From Rhodospirillales bacterium (GTDB lineage: Bacteria > Pseudomonadota > Alphaproteobacteria > Rhodospirillales > Casp-alpha2): 64,000 bases of DNA. Below are positions 1 through 8,407 of the stretch, one piece after another. Both the position numbers and the translations under genes were made by a program. Each line of letters starts with the position of its first letter. Positions within the stretch are counted from its first letter, which is position 1. The stretch covers positions 1-64,000 of the forward strand of contig JABJGO010000072.1 of NCBI GenBank assembly GCA_018662225.1. Direction: 5' to 3'. The notes below the pieces were generated by a model. The model was not told the origin of the DNA. It ran no database searches and worked only from the letters and a program-made list of their open reading frames with translations.

Positions 1-1745
1 GACAGGCCCTTGCCCCAGAAAGCCGGGTCGCCGGCGTCCAGACCGAAGGGGGCGAGCAATTCCTTGTGCCGCAAGGTGCCGCCCGCCGAGAGCATCTCCA
101 GATATTTCTCGGCGAAACCCTGCTCGGCGTCCTGATAGACCGCGTAGAGCGAGTTCACCAGACAGTCGCCGAACGCATAGGCATAAACGTAAAATGGGGA
201 ATGAATGAAGTGGGGAATGTAGGCCCAGTAGTTTCGGTAATCATCATCGAAGCGTAACGCAGGCCCCAGGCTGTCGGTCTGAATTTGCATCCAGATATCG
301 CCAAGCCGTTCGGCGGTTAACTCACCATTTTGACGTTCATCATGAACCAGTCGTTCAAATTCATGAAAAGCCACCTGGCGGACCACCGTGTTCATCATGT
401 CTTCCACCTTGCCCGCGATCATAATGCGACAAAGGTTGGCATCTTTATCGCCATCCAGCGTGGCCAGCATAGACTGAAAGGTCAACATTTCGCCAAACAC
501 AGAGGCTGTTTCTGCCAGCGTCAGCGGCGTATCGCACATTAATGTACCCTGCGGCGCCGCCAGCACCTGATGAACCCCATGCCCCAATTCGTGCGCCAAT
601 GTCATTACGTCCCGGGATTTACCGTGGAAATTCATCAAAATATAGGGATGCACCGATGGCACCGTCGGATGTGAGAACGCACCTGAATCCTTGCCCGGTC
701 GGGGTGGCGCATCTATCCAGCGCTTATCGAAGAACGTGAAGGCGATTTCCGCCATCTGCGGATCGAACCCGCCATAGGCATCCAACACCGTGGATCGTGC
801 GTCTTCCCAAGAATAAGTACGGTCTGCCTGATCAGGTAAAGGCGCATTACGATCCCAATAATCCAGTTGGTCCACACCAAACCATTTGGCCTTGAGGGCG
901 TAATAACGATGGCTCAGGCGTGGATAGGCATCTTTCACCGCACTCACCAATGCCTCGACCACGTCATCCTCAACCTGGTTTTCCAGATTGCGGCTCGACA
1001 TGGGGGCGGCGTAGCTGCGCCAGCGGTCTTCAATTTCCTTGTCCTTGGACAGCGTGTTTGTGATCAGCGAGAACAGGCGTACCTGACCACTAAGATGTTG
1101 ACCCAGCGCCTTTGCGGCAGCTTTTCGAACAGCGCCATCTGTGCTGGATAAACGGTTCAGGGTATCGCTCAGGGTCAGTTGCTCACCATCCAGATCAATA
1201 CGCATATCGGCCATGGTTTCATCGAACAGACGTGACCACGATGATCGACCGGTGACCGATTTCTGGTGCAGAAGCTGTTCCAGTTCATCGCTGAGCTCAT
1301 GGTCGCGGAATGCCCGCACATCACGCAACCAGGGTCCATAATGCGCAACCGCGCTATCGGCGATCAAATTCGTAAACGCTTCTTCATCCAGCCGGTTTAT
1401 TTCCAGCGTGAAAAACAGTACATGGGTGGAGATATCGGTAATGCGCTCATGGATACTCTGATAGAACCGGGCTGTGTCCGGATTGCTGACATCGGCCGCA
1501 TACAACAACTGCGCATAGCTGCCGATTCGGTGCATATCCTGCGTCAGACTCTCAAAATCAATGATGGCTTCAGCGAATGCTGTGGGGCTGAGTTCAGCGA
1601 CCCGGCCCTGAAAAGATTTCTCAAAACCCGTTGCTTTATCGCTCACCTTGCCCAGATCAGCATCGATTTCAGGCGCGTCGGGACCACTGTAAAAATCGCT
1701 TAAGTCCCAAGAGGGGATGTTTTCCGGGTTTGCACTGGCCATCAT
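1..1745 (-). CDS. pepF: M3-family oligoendopeptidase F, C-terminus cut by window edge
   Basis: Zinc metallopeptidase expected to cleave short peptides in the cytoplasm. Translating the minus strand from the ATG at 1745 gives an open frame to the window edge of about 580 residues. The zinc-binding motif HELGHGVH lies near residue 380-390 (about 576-606), and the tail-side sequence has the Tyr/His-rich region expected of the M3 family (for example a PHF..SPFYVYAYAFGD stretch). Two ATG codons are adjacent at 1745 and 1742; either could be the start. The gene diverges from the acyl-CoA ligase, with about 90 bases between the starts. The C-terminal few residues are outside the window, so completeness cannot be judged. 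The family assignment is from the motif and overall sequence character and is confident; substrate range is unknown. Confidence 0.9.
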   Translation of the reverse strand, partial: MMASANPENIPSWDLSDFYSGPDAPEIDADLGKVSDKATGFEKSFQGRVAELSPTAFAEAIIDFESLTQDMHRIGSYAQLLYAADVSNPDTARFYQSIHERITDISTHVLFFTLEINRLDEEAFTNLIADSAVAHYGPWLRDVRAFRDHELSDELEQLLHQKSVTGRSSWSRLFDETMADMRIDLDGEQLTLSDTLNRLSSTDGAVRKAAAKALGQHLSGQVRLFSLITNTLSKDKEIEDRWRSYAAPMSSRNLENQVEDDVVEALVSAVKDAYPRLSHRYYALKAKWFGVDQLDYWDRNAPLPDQADRTYSWEDARSTVLDAYGGFDPQMAEIAFTFFDKRWIDAPPRPGKDSGAFSHPTVPSVHPYILMNFHGKSRDVMTLAHELGHGVHQVLAAPQGTLMCDTPLTLAETASVFGEMLTFQSMLATLDGDKDANLCRIMIAGKVEDMMNTVVRQVAFHEFERLVHDERQNGELTAERLGDIWMQIQTDSLGPALRFDDDYRNYWAYIPHFIHSPFYVYAYAFGDCLVNSLYAVYQDAEQGFAEKYLEMLSAGGTLRHKELLAPFGLDAGDPAFWGKGL

Positions 1746-1835
1746 GGGCTTCCTTGTTTCATTGTGATCATCGCTCAGGAGCTATAGATTACGATTCGCG
1801 CCATATGTCAATTTGGTGTCAATTTGGGAGGCCGC

Positions 1836-3611
1836 GTGGATACCTGGAATAATCTAAGCACCATGTTTTTTGAACAGGCTGACCGCCTGGGCGACAAGCC
1901 TTTCCTGTGGGAAAAGCAGAATGGTGTCTATGAGGCGGTATCGTGGAACGAAGCCGCGCAACGGGCATGCGCCATCGCAAACGGGTTATTGGCCCATGGG
2001 ATTAAGCCTGGTGATCGGGTGGTTTTGGTTTCCGAAAACCGCCCTGAATGGTTAATTACAGAAATCGCCGTCCTCTCCATTGGTGCCATTCTGGTCCCGG
2101 CCTACACCACCAACACAGTTGATGATCACGCCCACATCCTGATGGACAGTGGTGCCAAGGCCGCACTTGTATCAACGAACAGGCTGGCCGTTCCGTTGCT
2201 CGCAGCGGCCCGTAAATCACCAGCGTTGGCATTCATATGCCATATGGAACCGATCGAGGAAGCCCACGATCACGCGATACCGCTCCATACGCTCATGAAC
2301 GATGGGCGGGCACGGGGTAACGATATTCGGGCCCTGGCCGCCACCTGGACACGCGACAGCACAGCCTGCATCATTTACACATCTGGTACCGGCGGCCTGC
2401 CCAAAGGGGTTATTTTGCACCACGGGGCGATTTTGCATAACTGTGAAGCCGCAACTGACGCTCTGATGGAAATGGGGTTGGATGATGAAGTATTTCTATC
2501 GTTCCTGCCCCTGTCGCATTCATACGAACACATGGCCGGGCAATTTTTCCCCATCTTCGTAGGTGCGCAGATCTATTACGCCGAAGGGATCGAAAGTCTT
2601 GGTGCCAATATGGCAGAGGCCCACCCCACCATTATGACGGCGGTGCCGCGCCTGTACGAGACCATGCACCAACGCATCACACGCGGCGTTCAGAAACAGG
2701 GCGGCATGAAAGAAAAGCTGTTCAACACCGCTTATACTCTGGGGGCAAAACGATATCACGATCCGAAATCACTTTCCGTGACAGAACGGATAATGGACCG
2801 CGTGGTGGATAAATTGGTCCGCGACAAAGTACGGAGCCGCTTTGGCGGTCGATTGAAAGCGCTGGTTTCCGGTGGTGCGCCGTTGAACCCCGAAATCGGC
2901 CTGTTCTTTACCGCGCTGGGATTACGCATTCTTCAGGGATACGGACAAACCGAAAGCGCGCCCGTCATTACAGTGAACCGCCCCAGCGGACCAAAGATGC
3001 ACACGGTCGGCCCTATTGTTAAAAACACCGAGGTCAAGATTGCCAGCGACGGTGAAATCCTTTGTCGTGGTGAATTGGTCATGCAGGGCTACTGGAACAA
3101 TGAACAGGCCACCGCCGAAGCCATCAAGGACGGCTGGTTGCATACGGGTGATATTGGCGAATTCGATGCTGATGGTCATCTGCTCATCACTGATCGTAAG
3201 AAAGACATCATTGTGAATTCAGGCGGCGACAACATCGCACCGCAACGGATCGAAGGTATTCTGTGTCTGGCCCCCGCCATCGCCCAGGCTATGGTTTATG
3301 GCGACAAGCGCCCAAACTTGGTGGCGTTGATTGTGCCGGATGAAACATGGTTTCAGGATTGGACCAAAGAAAGCGGAAAAACCGGGAGCCTGAGCGACTT
3401 GAAAGATGATCCAAATTTAAGAGCCGCCATGAGTGAAACTCTGGATGGCATTAATAAGCCTCTTTCAAATATTGAAAAAGTGCGGCGCTATATAATTGCG
3501 GACGAGCCGTTTACGATTGATAACGGTGAAATGACGCCCACCATGAAGGTGCGACGTCACGTGTTGAAGGACCGATACGGCGAAAGACTGGAAGGTTTGT
3601 ACCGATCATGA
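1836..3611 (+). CDS. fadD: Long-chain fatty acid--CoA ligase (AMP-forming)
   Basis: Activates long-chain fatty acids to acyl-CoA through an acyl-adenylate at the inner face of the membrane. The protein carries the family landmarks in order: the phosphate-binding loop YTSGTGGLPKG, the adenine-binding GYGQTES, and the GWLHTGDIG hinge region followed by TDRKKDIIVNSGG. Length (591 aa) fits the bacterial FadD15/FAA-like subgroup. The frame can begin at a TTG at 1824, but a GGGAGG ribosome site at about 1826-1830 sits inside that extension and is well spaced for the GTG at 1836, which I choose. The stop overlaps the next gene by four bases (ATGA), so the two are probably translated together. Chain-length preference cannot be read from sequence. 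Confidence 0.9.
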   Translation: MDTWNNLSTMFFEQADRLGDKPFLWEKQNGVYEAVSWNEAAQRACAIANGLLAHGIKPGDRVVLVSENRPEWLITEIAVLSIGAILVPAYTTNTVDDHAHILMDSGAKAALVSTNRLAVPLLAAARKSPALAFICHMEPIEEAHDHAIPLHTLMNDGRARGNDIRALAATWTRDSTACIIYTSGTGGLPKGVILHHGAILHNCEAATDALMEMGLDDEVFLSFLPLSHSYEHMAGQFFPIFVGAQIYYAEGIESLGANMAEAHPTIMTAVPRLYETMHQRITRGVQKQGGMKEKLFNTAYTLGAKRYHDPKSLSVTERIMDRVVDKLVRDKVRSRFGGRLKALVSGGAPLNPEIGLFFTALGLRILQGYGQTESAPVITVNRPSGPKMHTVGPIVKNTEVKIASDGEILCRGELVMQGYWNNEQATAEAIKDGWLHTGDIGEFDADGHLLITDRKKDIIVNSGGDNIAPQRIEGILCLAPAIAQAMVYGDKRPNLVALIVPDETWFQDWTKESGKTGSLSDLKDDPNLRAAMSETLDGINKPLSNIEKVRRYIIADEPFTIDNGEMTPTMKVRRHVLKDRYGERLEGLYRS

Positions 3612-4648
3612 ATGCCCCTGTTCGCGCCATCCAAATTGGCGACTATGCCCCCACCATCCGGCTACCCAACCAGCGTGACAAGGCCGTATGGGCTTATGAT
3701 ACCAATCTTGCCGGACACCCGGTTATCTATCTCATCGTTCGTGACGCCACATCACGCACAGTGACGACGGCATTAGAGGCTTTGCGGGATTGTTACGATG
3801 AGATTCGTGATATTGACGCCCATGTCATTGCCATCACCAACCTGACTCCGGACGGCAATAAGCAGCTGATAGAGAAACTCGACCTCTATTTTTCTGTTCT
3901 GTCCGACCCCACCGGGTTTTACGCATCATCATTTAATTTATCGGCAGGTAATGACACGATTGCTTGTGCGGTTGTGGACCGGAACTGCCGCCTCCTGAAA
4001 TTACTGGATAACGTGTCCCCTGCCCCCATGGCTCAACAGGCCCTGAAAATCTGCCAGCGCGAAGTGGCTGTAGGTGATGATGAGCAGGTCGGAACGCAGG
4101 CACCTGTGCTGCTTGTCCCCCGCGTATTCGAACCCGATTTTTGTAAAAAATTGATCAAGTATTGGCGACAGGGCGAAAAGGAAGAAGATCAGATCACACG
4201 CCGTGGCATGGGTAATCCGCATGATGTGGGTAATGACGATATGAAGCGGCGCACAGATGTGCGCATCCCGGGTGGCGATGATCCGCTCAATTTTGAAGTC
4301 AGCCGCCGGTTAAGTTTTCGGGTCATGCCGGAACTGGAAAAAGTTTTCAATCACAAATCGAGCAAATATGAGCTGGCCCGTGTGGGGTGTTATGAGAGCT
4401 CTAACAGCGGTTTTTTCAGAGCGCATCGCGACCTCTATCACGGTGACAACGAAACGCCCCGGCGTTTTGCCATGAGCCTCAATCTTAATGACGGTTTCGA
4501 AGGCGGCGGCGTTCGCTTCCCCGAATATAGTATGAAGACCTACACCGCCCCCTTGGGCGGCGGTCTTGTCTTCTCATGTAAGCTGCTTCACGAGGTCTTG
4601 CCCATCACCAAAGGCAAACGGTTCGCCGTGTTCCTGTTCTTCAACTAA
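3608..4648 (+). CDS. Redoxin-like domain fused to 2-oxoglutarate/Fe(II) prolyl-hydroxylase-like oxygenase
   Basis: The C-terminal third is a 2OG-Fe(II) dioxygenase: the iron triad is readable as H273-x-D275 (HRDLYHGD) and H328, with R338 placed to bind 2-oxoglutarate. A glycine-rich FEGGGVRFPEY strand between them is typical of prolyl 4-hydroxylase-like enzymes. The first about 160 residues look like a thioredoxin-fold peroxiredoxin (DYAPTIRLPNQ start, VLSDPTGFYASSF), yet the place where the peroxidatic TxxC cysteine should be reads RDATSRTVTT with no cysteine. The redox activity is therefore probably lost and this half may serve in substrate binding. It overlaps the acyl-CoA ligase by four bases. 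The hydroxylated substrate is unknown. Fold calls are from motifs only. Confidence 0.8.
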   Translation: MNAPVRAIQIGDYAPTIRLPNQRDKAVWAYDTNLAGHPVIYLIVRDATSRTVTTALEALRDCYDEIRDIDAHVIAITNLTPDGNKQLIEKLDLYFSVLSDPTGFYASSFNLSAGNDTIACAVVDRNCRLLKLLDNVSPAPMAQQALKICQREVAVGDDEQVGTQAPVLLVPRVFEPDFCKKLIKYWRQGEKEEDQITRRGMGNPHDVGNDDMKRRTDVRIPGGDDPLNFEVSRRLSFRVMPELEKVFNHKSSKYELARVGCYESSNSGFFRAHRDLYHGDNETPRRFAMSLNLNDGFEGGGVRFPEYSMKTYTAPLGGGLVFSCKLLHEVLPITKGKRFAVFLFFN

Positions 4649-4663
4649 AGCCGGGTTCTTCAA

Positions 4664-5548
4664 CTAAGCTCGGGCACGGCGTTTCACGTTGGTGATAGCA
4701 ACCCCCGACAGGATGATGATCAGCGCCACAAGCGATTGGGCGGGCACCTCTTCATTCAACAACAAGAAACCCCATATAACACCGAGACAGGGGATGATGT
4801 AATTGATCACCGAAAAGAAGGTTGTGCCTCGGTCCGCAATCAGCCGGAAATATAGAATGCTGGCAAGCGCTGAGGGTACAAACCCCAGATAGATGCCGGC
4901 GCCCAAATGGACCGCTGCCGGGGCCAGTGTCCATGGCTGATCCAACAATAACGACGCAGGCACCATGAAAACCATGGCACACACTGTCATGGCCGTGGCC
5001 GACTCAACCGGATCACCGCCAGCCGGTAAACGTTTGGAAATGACGGTCGCAATACCATAAAAAATAGCGGCACCCGCCACGGCCAGGCGACTGATGGTGT
5101 CGCCGTCCATATCATGCAGCGCCTCTGGGCCGAACAGAACCACGACCCCGATGAACCCGATCACCAAACCGATCAACCGTGTGGGGGTGATCTTGTCGGT
5201 ATCGGTGAAGAAATGGGACAGCACCAGCGTCGCCAGCGGCATGATCGCAAGCAGAATAACGGCCTGACTGCTACTGATTCCCACCTCGCCCCAACTTATA
5301 AGGAAAAATGGCGCGCAGTTTCCGGTTATCCCGATCAGCACATAGGGCGTCCAGTTCCGGCCCCATTTCGGCAACCGCTTACCTTGAAAGCGCAAGAAGC
5401 CGTACAGCACAATCGCAGCGACACCCAGGCGCAACGCGACCAGGGTTACAGGTGGAATTTCATGGACCGAGAATTTGATGGCGGTAAAGGACGAGCTCCA
5501 CATACATGCGAGCAGAAACAGCATCCCGACAGCGCGCGTATTGCTCAT
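4664..5548 (-). CDS. EamA-family (DMT superfamily) transporter
   Basis: Inner-membrane exporter-type permease of about 294 residues with roughly ten hydrophobic segments arranged as two EamA repeats (first about residues 5-135, second about 145-285). The sequence begins MSNTRAVGMLFLLACMWSS, a common EamA start in which the first helix carries the W-S-S motif. I place the start at the ATG at 5548, which overlaps the TGA of the upstream epimerase (ATGA); the open frame extends nine codons further but only into that gene. The overlap suggests co-transcription with the epimerase. The substrate is unknown; family members export amino acids, nucleosides or drugs. It converges with the oxygenase gene with about 15 bases between stops. 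Confidence 0.85.
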   Translation of the reverse strand: MSNTRAVGMLFLLACMWSSSFTAIKFSVHEIPPVTLVALRLGVAAIVLYGFLRFQGKRLPKWGRNWTPYVLIGITGNCAPFFLISWGEVGISSSQAVILLAIMPLATLVLSHFFTDTDKITPTRLIGLVIGFIGVVVLFGPEALHDMDGDTISRLAVAGAAIFYGIATVISKRLPAGGDPVESATAMTVCAMVFMVPASLLLDQPWTLAPAAVHLGAGIYLGFVPSALASILYFRLIADRGTTFFSVINYIIPCLGVIWGFLLLNEEVPAQSLVALIIILSGVAITNVKRRARA

Positions 5549-6528
5549 GTGACGCCGTAATAATCCGTATACCACGCGATGAATTTTGCCACACCTTCCG
5601 GCATGGATGTACGCGGATCAAATCCGAAGTCCCGCCGGGTATCGTCGATATCAGCGAAGGTTTCGCGCACGTCACCGGGCTGCATGGGTTGGAAATCTAT
5701 TTCGGCTTTCTTACCCAGAGACTTTTCAATCTCGGCCACAAAGTCCATCAGGCTTTCGGACTTATTGTTTCCGATGTTGTAAACCCGGTGCGGCATTTTG
5801 CCATCGACTTCTAAAGCTGGCTTATCCAGACAACCAATTACGCCCGCCACAATGTCATCAATGAAGGTGAAGTCCCGTCGCATATCGCCATTGTTAAACA
5901 CAGGAATAGGCTCGCCCGCCAAAATCTTCTTCACAAAAATAAAGGCTGCCATATCCGGTCGGCCCCACGGCCCGTACACGGTAAAGAACCGAAGCCCCGT
6001 CAGGGGTATAGCGAACATGCGCGCATAGCTTTCGCTGATCATCTCCATGGATTTCTTAGTAGCGGCGTAAAGCGAAACCGGGTCATCGACCCTGTCTTTG
6101 ATGCTGAATGGCAGCTTGGTGTTCGCCCCATAAACCGAAGACGAAGACGCGTAGACGAAGTGTTTTAGTTCTGCCAGTTTCCGGCAGGCCTCGACCAGAA
6201 CCACATGACCGTTCAGATTACTATGCATATAGGCGTAAGGATTGATCAGCGAATAACGCACGCCTGCCTGCGCCGCCAAATGGACCACCCGGTTGATATC
6301 GGGTCGCTTGGCAATCATCGCCTCGACGGCATCCTTGTCGGCGATATCATCTCGGAACAACTCGAAATTCGGGCTTTCTGAAAGGATGGCAAGACGGGCT
6401 TCTTTCAACGACACATCGTAGTAATCATTGACGATATCAATGCCCACAACCTTCTCACCACGCGCCAGTAATGTCCGCGTTGTATGGAACCCAATGAAGC
6501 CAGCAGCGCCTGTTACAAGAACCGTCAT
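5545..6528 (-). CDS. NAD-dependent sugar epimerase, UDP-glucuronate 4-epimerase-like
   Basis: Short-chain dehydrogenase/reductase of the extended type acting on nucleotide sugars, probably supplying UDP-galacturonate for surface polysaccharide. Visible are the dinucleotide-binding TGAAGFIG near the N-terminus, the IDIVNDYYDVSLKEARL segment characteristic of the glucuronate epimerase group, the SSSSVYG strand, and the catalytic YxxxK (Y154, K158 counted from the chosen start). The open frame begins at a TTG at 6546, but AAAAGG lies six bases before the ATG at 6528, so the shorter 327-residue protein is preferred. It overlaps the EamA gene by four bases. Sugar specificity is inferred from family resemblance and not proved. 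Confidence 0.85.
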   Translation of the reverse strand: MTVLVTGAAGFIGFHTTRTLLARGEKVVGIDIVNDYYDVSLKEARLAILSESPNFELFRDDIADKDAVEAMIAKRPDINRVVHLAAQAGVRYSLINPYAYMHSNLNGHVVLVEACRKLAELKHFVYASSSSVYGANTKLPFSIKDRVDDPVSLYAATKKSMEMISESYARMFAIPLTGLRFFTVYGPWGRPDMAAFIFVKKILAGEPIPVFNNGDMRRDFTFIDDIVAGVIGCLDKPALEVDGKMPHRVYNIGNNKSESLMDFVAEIEKSLGKKAEIDFQPMQPGDVRETFADIDDTRRDFGFDPRTSMPEGVAKFIAWYTDYYGVT

Positions 6529-6580
6529 ATCATGCCTTTTAGTCAATCACCTGAGATGCCACCCTATACCCGAAACCGTG

Positions 6581-7456
6581 CTAGAGCACAAACCACAGAA
6601 GAGCCGGTAAGGTGATAAATGACAGGGCGGTTGATATGACAATCATGCCGGCCACTTCGCCCGGTTCCTGATCGAATTTCACCGCAAACAGATAGTTATA
6701 AACAGCCACCGGCATGGCCGCTTCCAGAATCAGCACACCGCGCTCAGCACCTTCAAATCCAAATGCCCATGCGACGCCAACGCCCACTAGAAAGCCCATG
6801 ACCAACCGCAGCGCAGAAAGCAGGACTGCCCGTTGCAGGCTGGTTACTTTCAGGCTGGCCAGTGACACACCGAGCATAATCAACATAAGCGGAATGGTCA
6901 GTCCGCCCAGCAATTCTGCTGTATTGCCGATCCACCGGGGTACATCGAAATCCGTCAACATAACAGCCACTGCGGCGGCTACGGCGTAGATAAATGGTAA
7001 CTTGAGAACCTGCTTGATCGAAAATGAGCCCGCTGAAAATGCCACACCCAGCGTAAACATCATGACCACATTCACGGCAAAATAGGTGATGGCCAAGGCC
7101 AGGCCTTCCGGGCCAAAGGCAAACAGACACAGCGGCAACCCCATGTTACCCATATTCGCCCAAACCATAGGCGGCAGATAGGGTTGCAGCCGAAGATCGG
7201 CAATCCTCAGAATTGGCGCACCAATAACGGCAAACATCACAACCGTAACCGCGGTCGCCATTGCCATCCTTGAGAAGGTGTCAGGATCAATTTCCACATT
7301 GGTCAGGGTCGCAAAAACCAGCGCCGGCGTACCAATGTAGGTGACCAGCCGGGTTATCTGGTCCACGTCAAAGGTGTAGCCCCGCTTCGACCACACAAAC
7401 CCGATCAGAGCGCAAATCACCACCGGTGATACAATGGTCAACAGCTCCAAAATCAC
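6581..7456 (-). CDS. AEC-family (auxin efflux carrier-like) permease
   Basis: Inner-membrane transporter of 291 residues with about ten hydrophobic segments, starting VILELLTIVSPVVICALIGF. The opening glycine/proline-rich helix, the WANMGNMGLPL motif in the first half and the EAAMPVAVYNYLFA motif in the second half identify the AEC family, whose bacterial members carry malate, malonate or similar anions. The start is a GTG at 7456 that overlaps the TGA of rarD (GTGA); the open frame continues upstream inside rarD but that part has no transporter character. Coupling to rarD is likely. Substrate is unknown. Its stop lies 52 bases before the epimerase start, so all four genes from rarD to the EamA exporter could form one transcript. 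Confidence 0.85.
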   Translation of the reverse strand: MILELLTIVSPVVICALIGFVWSKRGYTFDVDQITRLVTYIGTPALVFATLTNVEIDPDTFSRMAMATAVTVVMFAVIGAPILRIADLRLQPYLPPMVWANMGNMGLPLCLFAFGPEGLALAITYFAVNVVMMFTLGVAFSAGSFSIKQVLKLPFIYAVAAAVAVMLTDFDVPRWIGNTAELLGGLTIPLMLIMLGVSLASLKVTSLQRAVLLSALRLVMGFLVGVGVAWAFGFEGAERGVLILEAAMPVAVYNYLFAVKFDQEPGEVAGMIVISTALSFITLPALLWFVL

Positions 7457-8382
7457 GTTGCGGTCTCCGCTAATTGCTGCCTGCGGTGTTTGAGAGCATC
7501 GGTGGAATAGAGTGCAAGTGCTAGCCAGATAATGGCGAAACTGGCCATATGCCACCCGGTGAATTGCTCACCAAAAACAAACACGGCCAGGATGAAGTGT
7601 CCGGTGGGCGTTATATACTGGAAAAACCCCAGCACAGAAAGCGGCAACCGACGCGCCGCCTCGGTAAACAGGACAAGCGGTAAAGACGTGACAATACCGC
7701 TCGCCACCACCAGCGCGAACAACTCCATATCATCAAGACTGACAACCGGGTTCATATCAAATTGGCTGCTGTGGTCCGACCATAACCAGGCCAGAAACAA
7801 CAGGGCAATGGGTGTAATAATAATCGTTTCGGCAAATAGCCCCGTCATTGAACCCACGGGTGATTTCTTGCGCGCCAGGCCATATAGCGCGAACGTCAGC
7901 GCTAGCGATAAGGACACCCAGGGAAAAACACCAAGGCCAAAAACCATTACAGCGACACCCGCCGCTGCTATCAACAACGCCAGCTTTTGCATAGGCCGCA
8001 GGGTTTCTTTGAGAACGATCACGCCAAGCAACACATTAAGCAATGGGTTGATGTAATACCCGAGGCTGGACTGCAAAACGTATCCGTTGGTAATCGCCCA
8101 TATAAAGATAAGCCAGTTTACCGACAGCAACGACGTTGCCACCACAATGGCACGACGCGCTGTCTTGTCACGAAAAGCCGCCACAACGTGTTGCTTACCA
8201 CGCAGAATCAAAACGATTGGCAACAAGGTAACGAGAACCCAGAACGCCCGATGAGCCAGCATTTCAAGGGCTGGAACAGACGACACCGCCTTGAAGTACA
8301 GGGGGAACACCCCCCACAGGGAAAATGCAATAACGGCAAATACCCCGCCGCCGGTTCGGCTACTGGAATTATCGTCAGTCAT
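7453..8382 (-). CDS. rarD: RarD-type EamA permease
   Basis: A 309-residue inner-membrane protein of the RarD branch of the DMT superfamily. It shows the N-terminal GVFAVIAFSLWGVFPLYFK helix, LAHRAFW, and the NWLIFIWAITNGYVLQSSLG and YINPLLNVLLGV signatures that distinguish RarD from other EamA proteins. About ten membrane segments can be drawn. RarD was named for chloramphenicol sensitivity in other bacteria, but its transported substrate is not established. It lies 25 bases downstream of pyruvate kinase on the same strand and overlaps the AEC permease by four bases. Confidence 0.88.
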   Translation of the reverse strand: MTDDNSSSRTGGGVFAVIAFSLWGVFPLYFKAVSSVPALEMLAHRAFWVLVTLLPIVLILRGKQHVVAAFRDKTARRAIVVATSLLSVNWLIFIWAITNGYVLQSSLGYYINPLLNVLLGVIVLKETLRPMQKLALLIAAAGVAVMVFGLGVFPWVSLSLALTFALYGLARKKSPVGSMTGLFAETIIITPIALLFLAWLWSDHSSQFDMNPVVSLDDMELFALVVASGIVTSLPLVLFTEAARRLPLSVLGFFQYITPTGHFILAVFVFGEQFTGWHMASFAIIWLALALYSTDALKHRRQQLAETAT

Positions 8383-8407
8383 ATTGAGAGCCTTGCTCGC
8401 CGAAAGT

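Noticed and set aside
6570-6585. GTGCTCTAGCAC palindrome at the AEC permease stop as a third copy of the 126-bp element
   Set aside because: Only about nine bases match the element end; the rest of the element is absent.
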